Assembly (NCBI RefSeq): GCF_009362735.1
Contig: NZ_WHNP01000070.1
Location: 1-32,773, forward strand
Reading direction: 5' to 3'
Source: Paraburkholderia franconis
Lineage (GTDB): Bacteria; Pseudomonadota; Gammaproteobacteria; Burkholderiales; Burkholderiaceae
Length of the DNA stretch: 32,773 bases
Shown here: in pieces, positions 24,340-32,773 of the stretch
Layout of the letters: each line of letters opens with the position of its first letter
How positions within the stretch are numbered: position 1 is the first letter of the stretch
The notes under the pieces: model-generated
Told to the model about the DNA's origin: nothing
The model's database searches: none
Seen by the model: only the letters and a program-made list of their open reading frames with translations
Made by a program: the position numbers and the translations under genes

Positions 24340-25872
24340 TCACCCGCTGATCTTCACCCGCGCACCGCACGCGCCCATCTGCGGAGGTTCGGCCGGAACC
24401 GCTTCGAGAAAGCCGTGGCCCATTTCGCGCTCGAAGCGCGACGGCGTGCCTTCCCAGACGATGCGCGCGTGCTCGAGCACATACACGCGGTCCGCATGAG
24501 GCAGCGCGAACGTGACGTTCTGCTCGCCGAGCAGCACCGTGATGGGCGTTGTCTTCTGCAGCTTCTCCATCGCACGCGACAACTGCTCCAGAATCACAGG
24601 CGCGAGGCCGAGCGTCGGTTCGTCGAGGATCAGCAGCTTCGGCTGCATCATCAGCGCTCGCGCGATGGCGAGCATCTGCTGCTCGCCGCCCGACAGCGTG
24701 CGCGCCGTTTGTCCCTGGCGCGACTTGAGGATCGGGAACAGCTCGAAAAGCCACGCGAGCTGTTCCGCGCGTACTGCGTCGGCGAGATGGTAGCCGCCCA
24801 GGTCGAGGTTCTCGCGCACGGTCATGTCGCTGAACAGCTCGCGCGTCTCCGGGCATTGCACGACGCCCGCGCGCGCGATCGCCGCGCCGCTCATCCCTTT
24901 CAGGTCCTGTCCGCCGAAGCGGATCGTCCCCTGATAAGGCACGAGCCCGGAGATCGCGTTGAAGAGCGTGGTCTTGCCCGCGCCATTGAGACCCACGATC
25001 GACACGAATTCGCCCTCGTGCACATGAAGACTCACGCCGTCGAGCGCGCGCGCCTTGCCGTACAGCACGCCGACGTCCTCGACCTGAAGCACGTGCGGCC
25101 TCGCGCTCATGTCGCCGGGCGGCCTCTCGCGCATCTCGATCTTGCCGCCCAGATAGACGCGGCGCACCGTTTCGTTTCGCATGACTTCGTCGGCCGTGCC
25201 CTCGGCGACGTACTCGCCCAGGTACATCGCGAGCACGCGGTCAGCGAGCGCCGCGAGGCTCTTCACGTTGTGATCGACGAGCAGCACCGCGCGCCCTTCG
25301 GCGCGAAAACCGCGAATCAGCTCGGAGAACGCCACCGATTCCGCTGCCGTCAGGCCGGCGAACGGCTCGTCGACGAGCACGACTTTCGGATCACGCGCAA
25401 TCGCCTTCGCCATCTCCATGCGGCGCAGATCGGCGAAAGGCAGCGTCGCCGGATGACGCTGCATCACAGCCCCGAGGCCGACGCGCTCGGCGATTTCCCG
25501 CGCGCGCCGGTTGACGTGCGGATCGGCGGCAAGCTTCATCAGCGAATCGGGCAGCAGCGCGAGCTTGATGTGCTCGAGCACCGTCTGCCGGTGCAGCGGC
25601 CGCGAGTGCTGGAACACGATGCCCACGCCCGCGCGCGCAATCCGGTGCGGCGCCCAGCCCGCCATCTCGACTCCGTCGATCTTCACCGATCCCGCATTGG
25701 GCCGCTCGATGCCCATGATCAGTTTCATCACGGTCGACTTGCCTGAGCCGTTCGGGCCGATCAGGCCGAGAATTTCGCCGGGCCGGATGTCGAAGCCGAT
25801 GTCCTTCACCGCGACGAGCCCGCCAAAGCGCTTGGTGAGCCCGCGTACGGCGAGACGGGGTGAATCGCTCAT
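24340..25872 (-). CDS. fused LivG-LivF ABC transporter ATPase
   Basis: The product is a 510-residue protein with two ABC ATPase domains in one chain, in LivG (1-250) then LivF (260-495) order. The first has Walker A GPNGSGKST (39-47), Walker B VVLVDEP (D168 E169) and LLVDHN, but its signature motif is LPFADLRR (144-151) where LivG has LxYGQQRR, so the key Gly is lost. The second has Walker A GLNGAGKTT (294-302), an intact signature LSGGEQQ (393-399) and Walker B LLILDEPT. Such proteins energise uptake of branched-chain or similar amino acids, amides or carboxylates. The ATG overlaps the permease stop (ATGA). A separate LivG and LivF is usual, so the fusion and the weak first signature are notable. 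Confidence 0.92.
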   Translation of the reverse strand: MSDSPRLAVRGLTKRFGGLVAVKDIGFDIRPGEILGLIGPNGSGKSTVMKLIMGIERPNAGSVKIDGVEMAGWAPHRIARAGVGIVFQHSRPLHRQTVLEHIKLALLPDSLMKLAADPHVNRRAREIAERVGLGAVMQRHPATLPFADLRRMEMAKAIARDPKVVLVDEPFAGLTAAESVAFSELIRGFRAEGRAVLLVDHNVKSLAALADRVLAMYLGEYVAEGTADEVMRNETVRRVYLGGKIEMRERPPGDMSARPHVLQVEDVGVLYGKARALDGVSLHVHEGEFVSIVGLNGAGKTTLFNAISGLVPYQGTIRFGGQDLKGMSGAAIARAGVVQCPETRELFSDMTVRENLDLGGYHLADAVRAEQLAWLFELFPILKSRQGQTARTLSGGEQQMLAIARALMMQPKLLILDEPTLGLAPVILEQLSRAMEKLQKTTPITVLLGEQNVTFALPHADRVYVLEHARIVWEGTPSRFEREMGHGFLEAVPAEPPQMGACGARVKISG

Positions 25873-26804
25873 TCTCGCTCCCTCACGCGCAGCACGTTGC
25901 CGAGCAGCCCGTCCGGAAAGAACAGAATCACGGCGAGCGCGACGGCGGCGACCACGAAGGTGTTGATCTGGCCGAGCGGACGCAGGAATTCGCCCGCGAC
26001 GATCAGGAAGATCGAGCCGAGCACGGCGCCGAGAATCGTGCGGCGGCCGCCGAGCACGGCTGCGATGATGATCTGCACGCCGATGCCGATATCCACCACC
26101 GTGCTGACGGACGCGGTGCCCTGGTAGAACACGAGCATCGCGCCCGCGACGCCGGAGAACACCGCGCTGATGCAGAACGCCGCGAGCTTGTGCTTGGTCA
26201 CGTTGAAGCCGAGCGCCTGCGCGCCGATCGTGTCCTGACCGCTCGCCTGCAGGATCAGGCCGATCGCCGAACGCGACAGCCCGAACAGCAGGATCGCGCA
26301 GACGATCAGGAAGGCAAGCGCGATCCAGTAGTTATGCGAGGCGTCCACCGACATCACGTCGGGCACCATCATGCCGATCTCGCCACCCGTCACGCCCGCG
26401 AAAATCACGATCGAGTTTTGCAGCAGAAGCACCGCGACCAGCGTGACGAGGCCGAAGTACGGTCCGCGCAAACGCAGCGCGGGCACCGCGAGCAGCAACC
26501 CGCCGATCAGCGCGACGAGCCCGCCTGCCGCGACGCAGACGGCGATCGGCGCGCCCCACTTCGCGTCGAGTATCGCGGCCGTGTAGGCGCCCAGGCCGAT
26601 CAGGAACGTGGGGCCGAAGTTGACCTCGCCCGCGAATCCGAACAGCAGGTCCCACGACATCGCGAACACACCGAAGTAGAACCCGACGGTGAGCACGCCG
26701 AGTATGTAGCCCGAGAGCCACAAGGGCAGCGTCGCCGCGATGGCGACGAGCACGATGGCCCACACTGCGCGCGAACGGAAAGGAGCGGTCATGATGGTCT
26801 GCAT
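25869..26804 (-). CDS. livM: branched-chain amino-acid-type ABC permease, LivM
   Basis: The product is a 311-residue inner-membrane permease with about 8-9 hydrophobic helices. The LivM-type landmarks are MSWDLLFGFAGEVNFGPTFLIGLGAYTAAIL near the start, RLRGPYFGLVTL in the middle, and the cytoplasmic coupling loop around GFNVTKHKLAAFCISAVFSGVAGAM. The C-terminus (FFPDGLLGNVLRVRERE) is typical. It pairs with LivH to form the channel energised by the fused ATPase. Two starts are possible, 26804 and 26792; neither has a clear ribosome binding site, so translation probably depends on the livH stop 8-9 bases upstream. Substrate cannot be read from the sequence. Confidence 0.9.
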   Translation of the reverse strand: MQTIMTAPFRSRAVWAIVLVAIAATLPLWLSGYILGVLTVGFYFGVFAMSWDLLFGFAGEVNFGPTFLIGLGAYTAAILDAKWGAPIAVCVAAGGLVALIGGLLLAVPALRLRGPYFGLVTLVAVLLLQNSIVIFAGVTGGEIGMMVPDVMSVDASHNYWIALAFLIVCAILLFGLSRSAIGLILQASGQDTIGAQALGFNVTKHKLAAFCISAVFSGVAGAMLVFYQGTASVSTVVDIGIGVQIIIAAVLGGRRTILGAVLGSIFLIVAGEFLRPLGQINTFVVAAVALAVILFFPDGLLGNVLRVRERE

Positions 26805-26812
26805 CTGTGCGG

Positions 26813-27688
26813 TTAGCGCCGTCCGAGAAAGCCTTGCGGTCTGACGTACACGACGAGCACCAGAAGAATCAGCGCGGGCAACGGCCGCAGCGTCGGCGCG
26901 ACGAGATAGGCGGTGATCGTCTCCAGATAGCCGACGACATACGCGGCCATCAGCGAGCCCGACACGCTGCCGAGTCCGCCGAGCACGACGATCGAAAACG
27001 CGCTCGCCGTCAGCTGTCCCGTGTTGTTCGTGCTCACGCCGAGGAATGATGCCAGCAGCACGCCCGCGATGCCCGCCAGCACGCCGTAGATGGTCCACGC
27101 AAGCAGGTAGATGCGTGAAAGCTCGAAGCCGAGCAGCGTCAGGCCGCGCGGATTCATCGACGCCGCGAGCAGCGCCTTGCCCACCCGTGTGCGGTTCACG
27201 AACAGCCAGAGCAGGCCGATCACGACCCAGCACACGACGGCGATCATGATCTCGTTGAACGGCGTGCGCACGCCCGCGATGTTCGCCACGCCACTGATGA
27301 GCGGGCGTATCGTCACGGGGTTGTCGGTGAAGAGCCACGCCATGCCCTGCTGGATCATGATGCCCCACAGCAGCGTGCCCGTCAGCACGAAGATCTCCTT
27401 CTCCTCGCGCGGAATCGCCTCCGACCGCTGGATCGGCCGCACGACCATCAGATACGTGATGTACGCGGCGACCATTCCGGCCAGCACGCCGAGCAGCGTA
27501 CCGAGATAGGTGCCGAGGCCCGCTTCGCCCGCGAGCATCCAGCCCATCAGCGCGGCCACCAGCATCACGCCGCCATGCGCGAGGTTGAGCACGCCGGACA
27601 CACCGAAGATCAGCGTGAAGCCGATTGCGCCCAACGCATAGAGCGAACTGATTGCAAAGCCGTCGATAAGAATCTGCAGTGGCAGCAT
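26813..27688 (-). CDS. livH: branched-chain amino-acid-type ABC permease, LivH
   Basis: The product is a 291-residue inner-membrane permease with about eight hydrophobic segments. The LivH hallmarks are ILIDGFAISSLYALGAIGFTLIFGVSGVLNLAHGGVMLVAAL at the N-terminus, ALLAASMNPRGLTLLGFELSRIYLLAWTIYGVLAGIAGVLLA as the coupling loop, and the end VYVRPQGFLGRR. The ATG at 27688 has AAAGG seven bases upstream and starts directly before the first helix; the longer open frame upstream is hydrophilic and runs into the intergenic hairpin. It lies between the binding-protein gene and livM on the same strand. Confidence 0.91.
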   Translation of the reverse strand: MLPLQILIDGFAISSLYALGAIGFTLIFGVSGVLNLAHGGVMLVAALMGWMLAGEAGLGTYLGTLLGVLAGMVAAYITYLMVVRPIQRSEAIPREEKEIFVLTGTLLWGIMIQQGMAWLFTDNPVTIRPLISGVANIAGVRTPFNEIMIAVVCWVVIGLLWLFVNRTRVGKALLAASMNPRGLTLLGFELSRIYLLAWTIYGVLAGIAGVLLASFLGVSTNNTGQLTASAFSIVVLGGLGSVSGSLMAAYVVGYLETITAYLVAPTLRPLPALILLVLVVYVRPQGFLGRR

Positions 27689-27772
27689 GCCCGGCCTTTG
27701 ATTGTCGATGAGGTGCGGATGCAGTATCTGTCGTGCCGGATGACGGTTCCGTTGCCGAATGCATGAACCGCC

Positions 27773-27796
27773 GCTGCGGTGCCGGAGCACCGCAGC
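27773..27796 (-). terminator. hairpin between livK-type and livH genes
   Basis: A perfect 10-bp stem, GCTGCGGTGC with GCACCGCAGC and a CGGA loop, lies 20 bases after the stop of the binding-protein gene. No T run follows, so it is more likely an mRNA processing or stability element than a full terminator. Such hairpins let the binding protein be made in excess over the membrane subunits. Confidence 0.6.
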
Positions 27797-27815
27797 TTGC
27801 ATTGCCGTCGCGCGG

Positions 27816-29081
27816 CTAGTTCGCGGAAGCCTGCTGCACCTTGACGAAGGCCGGGAACTTGACCTTCCCGTTGGCCACCGACTTCGGCCAGATCGCCACC
27901 TGCTTGCCGTCCTGCCATTGCAGGTTGATCCCCGTGATGTAGCCCGGCCCGTACTTCAGCGCGTGAGTGAACTGATCGTTCTTGCCGTAGAACTGCCAGC
28001 GTCCGATCGTGCCCATGTAGTCCGTTTTCTCGAGCGCATCGACCATCTTGTCGGGATCGGTCGAGCCCTTGTTGCGCTTGATCGCATCCGCGAGGATGTA
28101 GACGAGGTCATAGCTCGTGAAGCCGCAATACGCAGGCGACACACCGAATTTCTTCTGATACGCATCGACGAACGGCACCGTCTTCGGCGTCATCGCGACG
28201 CCGGGCGCCGCTGCCGATGCCGTGATGACCCCTTCCGTCGCGCCGTTGGTGTCCTTCCAGAAACTCGTGGTCGTGGCCTGCGAGCTTTGTCCCGTCATCG
28301 GAATGGGCACCTGTTGGTCATGCCATTGCACGGTGGGCTGCACGCCGACGTGGCTGATGCCCGTCGTGATCGTGTCGGGATGCTTGCTCTCGATCTGGTT
28401 GAAGATCGGCGTGAAGTCGGACGTGTCGGGATTGAAGCGGATGTGATCGAGCACCTGAAGCCCCGCCTTCGGCAGGCATTCGAGGTAGCGATCGTCGAGC
28501 GGCTTGGTCCACGCGGCGTCCTCGCTCATCACGACCGTCGTCTTCATCTTGAACTGGCCGACCAGTACGTCGTGCGAGAAATCGCAGATCGACTGCGCGA
28601 TGAACGCCGACGTCATCCAGCCGTGGAAGGTGTACTTGTAGTGATCGTAGTCGTCGTGGACCTGCTTCGAGATGTCGTTACTCGCCGCGCCGGGCGTGAT
28701 GAACGGCATCTTCAGACGCGCGGACCAGGGCTCCATCGCGAGCGCCACCTCGCTGATATAGCTGCCGATCACGGCCACCACCTTGTCCTGATTCGCGGCG
28801 CGCTGGAACGCGCGCACGCCGTCGGAAGCCGACGAGTGATCGTCGTAGGCGATGATCTGGATGGGTCTGCCGTCGACGCCGCCGTGTGCGTTGATTTCGT
28901 CCGCCGCCAGTTGCGCGGACTTGCTGATCGAAGCGCCTGCAACGGCGGACTCTTCGCTGATGACACCGATCTTGATCGGGTCCCCTGCTGCATATGCCGT
29001 GGCCGCAAGGCCGAGTCCTGCTACCGCCGTACCCGTCGCGACGACGCGATACAGTTCCCGCCACATCTTGTTCTTGGACAT
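27816..29081 (-). CDS. ABC transporter substrate-binding protein, LivK type
   Basis: The product is a 421-residue periplasmic binding protein. A signal peptide (about 1-31, ending TAYA) precedes a type I periplasmic fold starting DPIKIGVISEESAVAGASISKSAQLAADEINAHGG. VVAVIGSYISEVALAMEPWSARLKMPFITPGAAS is the ligand-contact region of the family. Two cysteines in the middle (ICDFSHD and LECLPKAG) are unusual but not diagnostic. It belongs with the fused ATPase and LivH/LivM genes downstream. The family takes branched-chain amino acids, short amides, urea or aromatic acids; the ligand here is unknown. GGAGAAGAG lies just before the ATG. Confidence 0.92.
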   Translation of the reverse strand: MSKNKMWRELYRVVATGTAVAGLGLAATAYAAGDPIKIGVISEESAVAGASISKSAQLAADEINAHGGVDGRPIQIIAYDDHSSASDGVRAFQRAANQDKVVAVIGSYISEVALAMEPWSARLKMPFITPGAASNDISKQVHDDYDHYKYTFHGWMTSAFIAQSICDFSHDVLVGQFKMKTTVVMSEDAAWTKPLDDRYLECLPKAGLQVLDHIRFNPDTSDFTPIFNQIESKHPDTITTGISHVGVQPTVQWHDQQVPIPMTGQSSQATTTSFWKDTNGATEGVITASAAAPGVAMTPKTVPFVDAYQKKFGVSPAYCGFTSYDLVYILADAIKRNKGSTDPDKMVDALEKTDYMGTIGRWQFYGKNDQFTHALKYGPGYITGINLQWQDGKQVAIWPKSVANGKVKFPAFVKVQQASAN

Positions 29082-29508
29082 GTTCTCTTCTCCAATTCTT
29101 TACGATCGGGGAGCGACATCTGCCAGACACGTTGCAGCTATTAAGGGTGCGCGCACAACAGTACCATCGGCATTCGACGCACTACATCGGTAGTTACGAT
29201 TAGGGCGGCACTGTTGTTGCCGATGGTGCAAAGCGAAAAAAGCGCGGTCCGCATTCACGTCAGCACTGTCAAGTTTCCTGCCGGAACGCGAGAGCATATG
29301 CGCATGTCGGGAACAACGGGACAGGTGCCGCCGCGCATGCTGCACTGCTTTGCGATGGACTCGCATCGCGCGCAGCGGCTATGTGGACGGCGGTCTACAA
29401 TCTGACCGTGCGCGACGCGAAGCAATGCGCGGTCGTCGACAGCGAGCCACTGTCCGATCGAACTGGTCGTGCACTGCTCGTGCACGTCACACCGGCAAAG
29501 GAGGGACG
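29082..29508. other. divergent intergenic region with a 10-bp inverted repeat
   Basis: This 427-base gap lies between the liv genes and the UPF0182 gene. It holds a perfect inverted repeat, ACCATCGGCA (29163-29172) with TGCCGATGGT (29218-29227), and inside its right part a second short hairpin. Leftwards, a -10-like TAATAG (29143 to 29138) would place the left arm over the -35 of a liv promoter. Rightwards, TACAAT (29396-29401) is a good -10 without a clear -35. No FNR-like box or convincing gene was found here. Confidence 0.45.
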
Positions 29509-32241
29509 ATGCCCTCGCAAGTGACTCCACGCGTGCGCATCCGACGCACCGCGATCACCATTGCCACTGTCGTCGTCAGCCTGATCGTCATCGGGCGCAT
29601 CACGCGTATTCTGGTCGACTGGATGTGGTTTGCTTCGATCGGCTACGCCAGCGTCTTCTGGACAGTCCTCGACGCCAGAGTGCTCCTGTTCGCCACCGTG
29701 TTCGTCGTCTCTTCAGCAGCGATCGCCCTATCCGGGCTGCTCGCGCATCGTTATGCAAGGCGCTTCGATCCGTCATCGGCTACGCTGGAAATCGTCGACG
29801 AGCGCACGGGCCGCGTCATGCCGCGCATTGGCTGGCGCTGGGCCATCTCCGGCGCCGCCATGCTGCTCGGGCTGCTGCTTGCAGCCTTCGAAGCCTCGAA
29901 CTGGGACCTCGTGCTTCGCTACCTTCATCGGGTGCCGTTTGGCGAACGCGATCCCATCTTCAGGTATGACATCGGCTTCTATATCTTCGCGCTGCCCGTC
30001 TATGTGGCGTTCAAGAACTGGCTGCTGCGCGTGCTCTTTTGCAGCGCCATCGTTGCAGGCGTGATCTATGGCGTGCGCGGCGACATCGCCGTCGAACAGC
30101 CGCCGCGCGGCCTGTCGCGAGCCGCCGCGATGCATGGCTCAGCGCTGCTCGCGCTGTTCTTCGCGGTAAAGGCCGGGTCTTATTGGCTCGACCGTTTTCT
30201 GCTGCTCTATGACGACAACGGCGTCGTCGTCGGCGCGGGCTATACCGACATCCACGTCGGGTTGCCGGTGCTGTGGCTGCTCATGGGTCTTGCCGCCGCC
30301 GCATCCATCGCTTCGTGGGCCAACATGCGCCGGCGCAGTTATCGCATTGCCATTGCATCGGCGCTGCTGGTGTTCGGCGGCTCGTTCGTGTTCGCCGCGA
30401 TCTATCCGGCGCTCTATCAGCGGTTCTATGTGAAGCCGAGCGAACTGAGGCTGGAGACGCCCTATATCAAACACAATATCGCGCTGACCCGGCAGGCCTA
30501 CGCTCTCACGCAAATCACGGCCAGGCCGTTTGCCGCGGAACAGGGGTTGAATCTCACCGAACTGCAAGCCAATCGCGCAACCATCGACAACATCCGCTTG
30601 TGGGATGTGCAGCCGTTGATGGATACCTATGCGCAGTTGCAGGAGATCAGGACGTACTACCGGTTTCTCTCCGTGGACATCGACCGCTATGCGCTCGACG
30701 CGAGTTACCGACAGGTGATGCTCTCCGCGCGCGAACTCGAAACGTCGATGCTTCCCGCCAATGCACAGACCTGGGTGAACCTGCACCTGCTGTTCACGCA
30801 TGGCAATGGCGTTGTGATGTCGCCTGTCACCGAAAAATCCGCAGAGGGATTGCCGTCGTTCTATCTGCAGGACATTCCGCCCGTTGCCAATGGCGGCCCA
30901 GCGGTTCGCGAGCCGCGCCTCTATTTCGGTCAAGGCGAGCAGGACTATGTGATCGTGCAAGGCAGCGTGCCGGAATTCGACTTCCCCCACGGGAAGGAAA
31001 ACGTGTACGCGGCTTATAGCGGGCGCGACGGAGTCGGCATCGGCAGCAGCGTGCGACGCTTCCTCTTTGCCTGGCAGTTCGCCGATCCCAACATTCTGCT
31101 GACCAGCTACATCACGGACCGAAGCCGCATCCTCTTTCACCGCAACATTCTGGACCGGGTGCGCACGATCGCGCCGTTCCTGAGTTTCGATCACGATCCC
31201 TATATCGTCGTGAGCGGCGGGCGGCTCTTCTGGATACTGGATGCGTACACGGTCAGCCGCTGGTATCCATACTCGCAGCCTGCCACTGGCGACGGCACCA
31301 ACTACATCCGCAATGCGGTCAAGGTGGTCGTGGACGCCTATAACGGCACGGTCGATTTCTATGTCAGCGATCCTGCCGATCCCATCTTGCGGACCTGGCA
31401 GCGCATCTTTCCCGGAGTATTCAAGCCACTCGATGCGATGCCGCAAGACCTGCGGCAGCATATCCGCTACCCGGAAGATCTCTTTCTGATTCAGGCGCAG
31501 CTTTATCGCACTTACCATATGGAAGCGCCGGAAGTCTTCTACAACCGCGAGGACCTGTGGCAATTCCCGCGCGAACCGGGCGGCATCGATGCAGGCAACG
31601 CCCAGGGCGCGCGGATGGCGCCGTACTACATGATCATGCGGCTGCCCGGCGAGGCACGCGCCGAGTTCGTCCTGCTGCTGCCGATGGTGCCCAGCCAGCG
31701 CGAAAACATGATTGCCTGGCTCGCGGCGCGTTGCGATCCGCCCGAGTACGGCAAGCTCATCGTCTACACGTTCCCGAAAGACAAGCTGGTGTACGGACCG
31801 TTCCAGATCGAGGCGCGCATCCAGCAGAACACCGAGATCTCGCAGCAGATTTCACTGTGGAACCAGATGGGCTCGCGCGTCATTCGCGGGCATCTCGTCG
31901 TCGTGCCGATCGAGAATTCGATACTCTATGTGTCGCCGCTCTATCTGCGCGCAGCGTCGGGACAGTTGCCCGAACTGAAGCGTGTCATCGCCGCGTACGG
32001 GGACCGCGTCGTGATGCAAGAGACCCTCGCGCAAGCCCTCGCAGCGCTCTTCGAGCAAACCTCGCCAACGGCAGCGCGGCCGCCGGGCACAGCGGACGAG
32101 CGCGCCCGCGAAGCGCTCGCGCACTATAACCGCGCGCTCGAACGGCTTAAAGCAGGAGACTGGAGCGGCTTCGGCTCGGAACTCGATGCGCTCAGACCGC
32201 TTCTCGAATCGCTTGGCGCCGGACATCCGGAGCATCGTTGA
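29509..32241 (+). CDS. UPF0182 family large membrane protein
   Basis: The product is a 910-residue protein of the UPF0182 (COG1615) family. The first third has about seven membrane helices (for example TAITIATVVVSLIVIGRITRILVDWMWFASIGY, SGAAMLLGLLLAAFE and IAIASALLVFGGSFVFAAIYPALYQRF). The rest is a large extracytoplasmic domain with family features such as KPSELRLETPYIKHNIALTRQAYAL, TYYRFLSVDIDRYAL, SRWYPYSQP and EDLFLIQAQLYRTYHMEAPEVFYNREDLW. The function is unknown. The family is common in actinobacteria, cyanobacteria and some firmicutes and less usual in beta-proteobacteria. The ATG at 29509 is decided by AAAGGAGGG just upstream; the longer open frame lacks a signal. It appears to be a single-gene unit. 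Confidence 0.93.
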   Translation: MPSQVTPRVRIRRTAITIATVVVSLIVIGRITRILVDWMWFASIGYASVFWTVLDARVLLFATVFVVSSAAIALSGLLAHRYARRFDPSSATLEIVDERTGRVMPRIGWRWAISGAAMLLGLLLAAFEASNWDLVLRYLHRVPFGERDPIFRYDIGFYIFALPVYVAFKNWLLRVLFCSAIVAGVIYGVRGDIAVEQPPRGLSRAAAMHGSALLALFFAVKAGSYWLDRFLLLYDDNGVVVGAGYTDIHVGLPVLWLLMGLAAAASIASWANMRRRSYRIAIASALLVFGGSFVFAAIYPALYQRFYVKPSELRLETPYIKHNIALTRQAYALTQITARPFAAEQGLNLTELQANRATIDNIRLWDVQPLMDTYAQLQEIRTYYRFLSVDIDRYALDASYRQVMLSARELETSMLPANAQTWVNLHLLFTHGNGVVMSPVTEKSAEGLPSFYLQDIPPVANGGPAVREPRLYFGQGEQDYVIVQGSVPEFDFPHGKENVYAAYSGRDGVGIGSSVRRFLFAWQFADPNILLTSYITDRSRILFHRNILDRVRTIAPFLSFDHDPYIVVSGGRLFWILDAYTVSRWYPYSQPATGDGTNYIRNAVKVVVDAYNGTVDFYVSDPADPILRTWQRIFPGVFKPLDAMPQDLRQHIRYPEDLFLIQAQLYRTYHMEAPEVFYNREDLWQFPREPGGIDAGNAQGARMAPYYMIMRLPGEARAEFVLLLPMVPSQRENMIAWLAARCDPPEYGKLIVYTFPKDKLVYGPFQIEARIQQNTEISQQISLWNQMGSRVIRGHLVVVPIENSILYVSPLYLRAASGQLPELKRVIAAYGDRVVMQETLAQALAALFEQTSPTAARPPGTADERAREALAHYNRALERLKAGDWSGFGSELDALRPLLESLGAGHPEHR

Positions 32242-32303
32242 CGAGCGTGCTCGACGGCATGCTTCCCGCGCCTGACACCGAATGATCCGCGCGTGAAATG
32301 CAA

Positions 32304-32323
32304 AGCGCCGCAAGCGCGGCGCT
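32304..32323 (-). terminator. intrinsic terminator of the porin gene
   Basis: A perfect 8-bp stem, AGCGCCGC with GCGGCGCT and an AAGC loop, lies 43 bases after the porin stop. On the minus strand TTTGCATTTC follows directly, a fair T-rich tract. It may also stop transcripts arriving from the UPF0182 gene on the plus strand. Confidence 0.72.
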
Positions 32324-32366
32324 CTGAACTACTTTCCTTGTGCTGCTTCAAATACGACGAGCGGCA

Positions 32367-32773
32367 TCAGAATCGATGCACCATACCCACGCCCACGCCG
32401 ACCATGCTGCGCGATGACGAAGGCGTCGAGTTGAAGCCGTCGCCGAGTGTCGCCGTTGCGTTGATGATGTTGCCCGCGCCGTTGTTGCCGAGCGTCTGGC
32501 CATTCGCGCGCTGATACGCCTGCAATGCGTACAGGCCCGTGCGCTTGGACAGCGAGTAGTACTCGGACAGGTTGAACTGCTGGTACTGCGCGCTGCTCGT
32601 GATGCCGTTGGCCTTCGTCGCGCGCGTGTAGCTGTAGCCCGTCGCGAAGTCCCATGCGGCCGTCGGCTTCCAGTGCAGCACGATGCCGCCCGTGTTCCAG
32701 ATCGCCTCGCTGTGGAACGCCGAGCCGGCGCCGGGGATGTACTGCACGTTCGTGTACGTCGCCGTGATGTCGA
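32367..32773 (-). CDS. Gram-negative porin, C-terminal part (gene runs off the window)
   Basis: About 135 residues of an outer-membrane general porin are visible; the start lies beyond the right edge. The frame is open to the edge, so the GTG at 32747 is an internal codon. Alternating beta-strand patterns (AIWNTGGIVLHWKPTAAWDFATGYSYTRAT, YQQFNLSEYYSLSKRTGLYALQAYQRA) and the last strand ending GVGMVHRF, with the terminal Phe needed for outer-membrane insertion, identify a Burkholderia-type trimeric porin. NATATLGDGF near the end is typical of the same family. An intrinsic terminator follows. Confidence 0.9.
   Translation of the reverse strand, partial: DITATYTNVQYIPGAGSAFHSEAIWNTGGIVLHWKPTAAWDFATGYSYTRATKANGITSSAQYQQFNLSEYYSLSKRTGLYALQAYQRANGQTLGNNGAGNIINATATLGDGFNSTPSSSRSMVGVGVGMVHRF

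Overview
The window is GC-rich chromosomal DNA from a beta-proteobacterium, most likely a Burkholderia, Paraburkholderia or Caballeronia. The reasons are strong G/C bias at third codon positions, a Burkholderia-type porin with a C-terminal Phe, a class I PHB synthase with its reductase, and an N-type (alternative F-type) ATPase operon. I saw no tRNA, rRNA, insertion sequence, phage or CRISPR array. Nearly all of the DNA is coding, often with 4-base start/stop overlaps.

Layout. (1) 1-270: the 3' end of an unrecognised gene. (2) 322-1509: divergent DUF1488 and nitroreductase genes. (3) 1601-8717, minus strand: a complete N-ATPase operon in the order atpD-C-Q-R-B-E-F-A-G, with an extra lipoprotein gene overlapping the end of atpG. 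(4) 8939-11839: a LemA-like lipoprotein, adhP and a second zinc alcohol dehydrogenase, with a long hairpin between the two convergent dehydrogenases. (5) 11983-15075, minus strand: a phasin-like gene, phaB and phaC. (6) 15307-19845: three universal stress proteins, then a NarX-type histidine kinase and a LuxR-type response regulator. (7) 19988-22835: an Acg-like nitroreductase, a small cytochrome c, two small conserved unknowns and an Hsp20. (8) 23210-24319: an orphan soluble PAS histidine kinase. (9) 24340-29081, minus strand: a branched-chain-amino-acid-type ABC transporter with a fused LivG-LivF ATPase. (10) 29509-32241: a UPF0182 membrane protein. (11) 32367 to the right edge: the C-terminal part of a porin.

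What ties 322-24319 together is a repeated FNR/ANR-like box, TTGAY-N4-RTCAA with small variations. I find ten copies between 700 and 23164. Nine of them are followed, 20-21 bp further on in the direction of a gene, by a -10-like hexamer, which puts the box centre near -41.5 (class II FNR activation geometry). They precede DUF1488, both nitroreductases, the N-ATPase operon, the lemA-like gene, the phasin-phaB-phaC operon, the stress-protein operon, cytochrome c and hsp20. The gene content matches what is known as the low-oxygen-activated (lxa) locus of Burkholderia cenocepacia. I infer that this is an oxygen-limitation survival island combining an auxiliary rotary ATPase, a carbon and reductant store (PHB), alcohol dehydrogenases, nitroreductases, stress proteins and a dedicated two-component system. 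The ABC transporter, UPF0182 and porin genes to the right carry no such boxes and look like ordinary neighbours.
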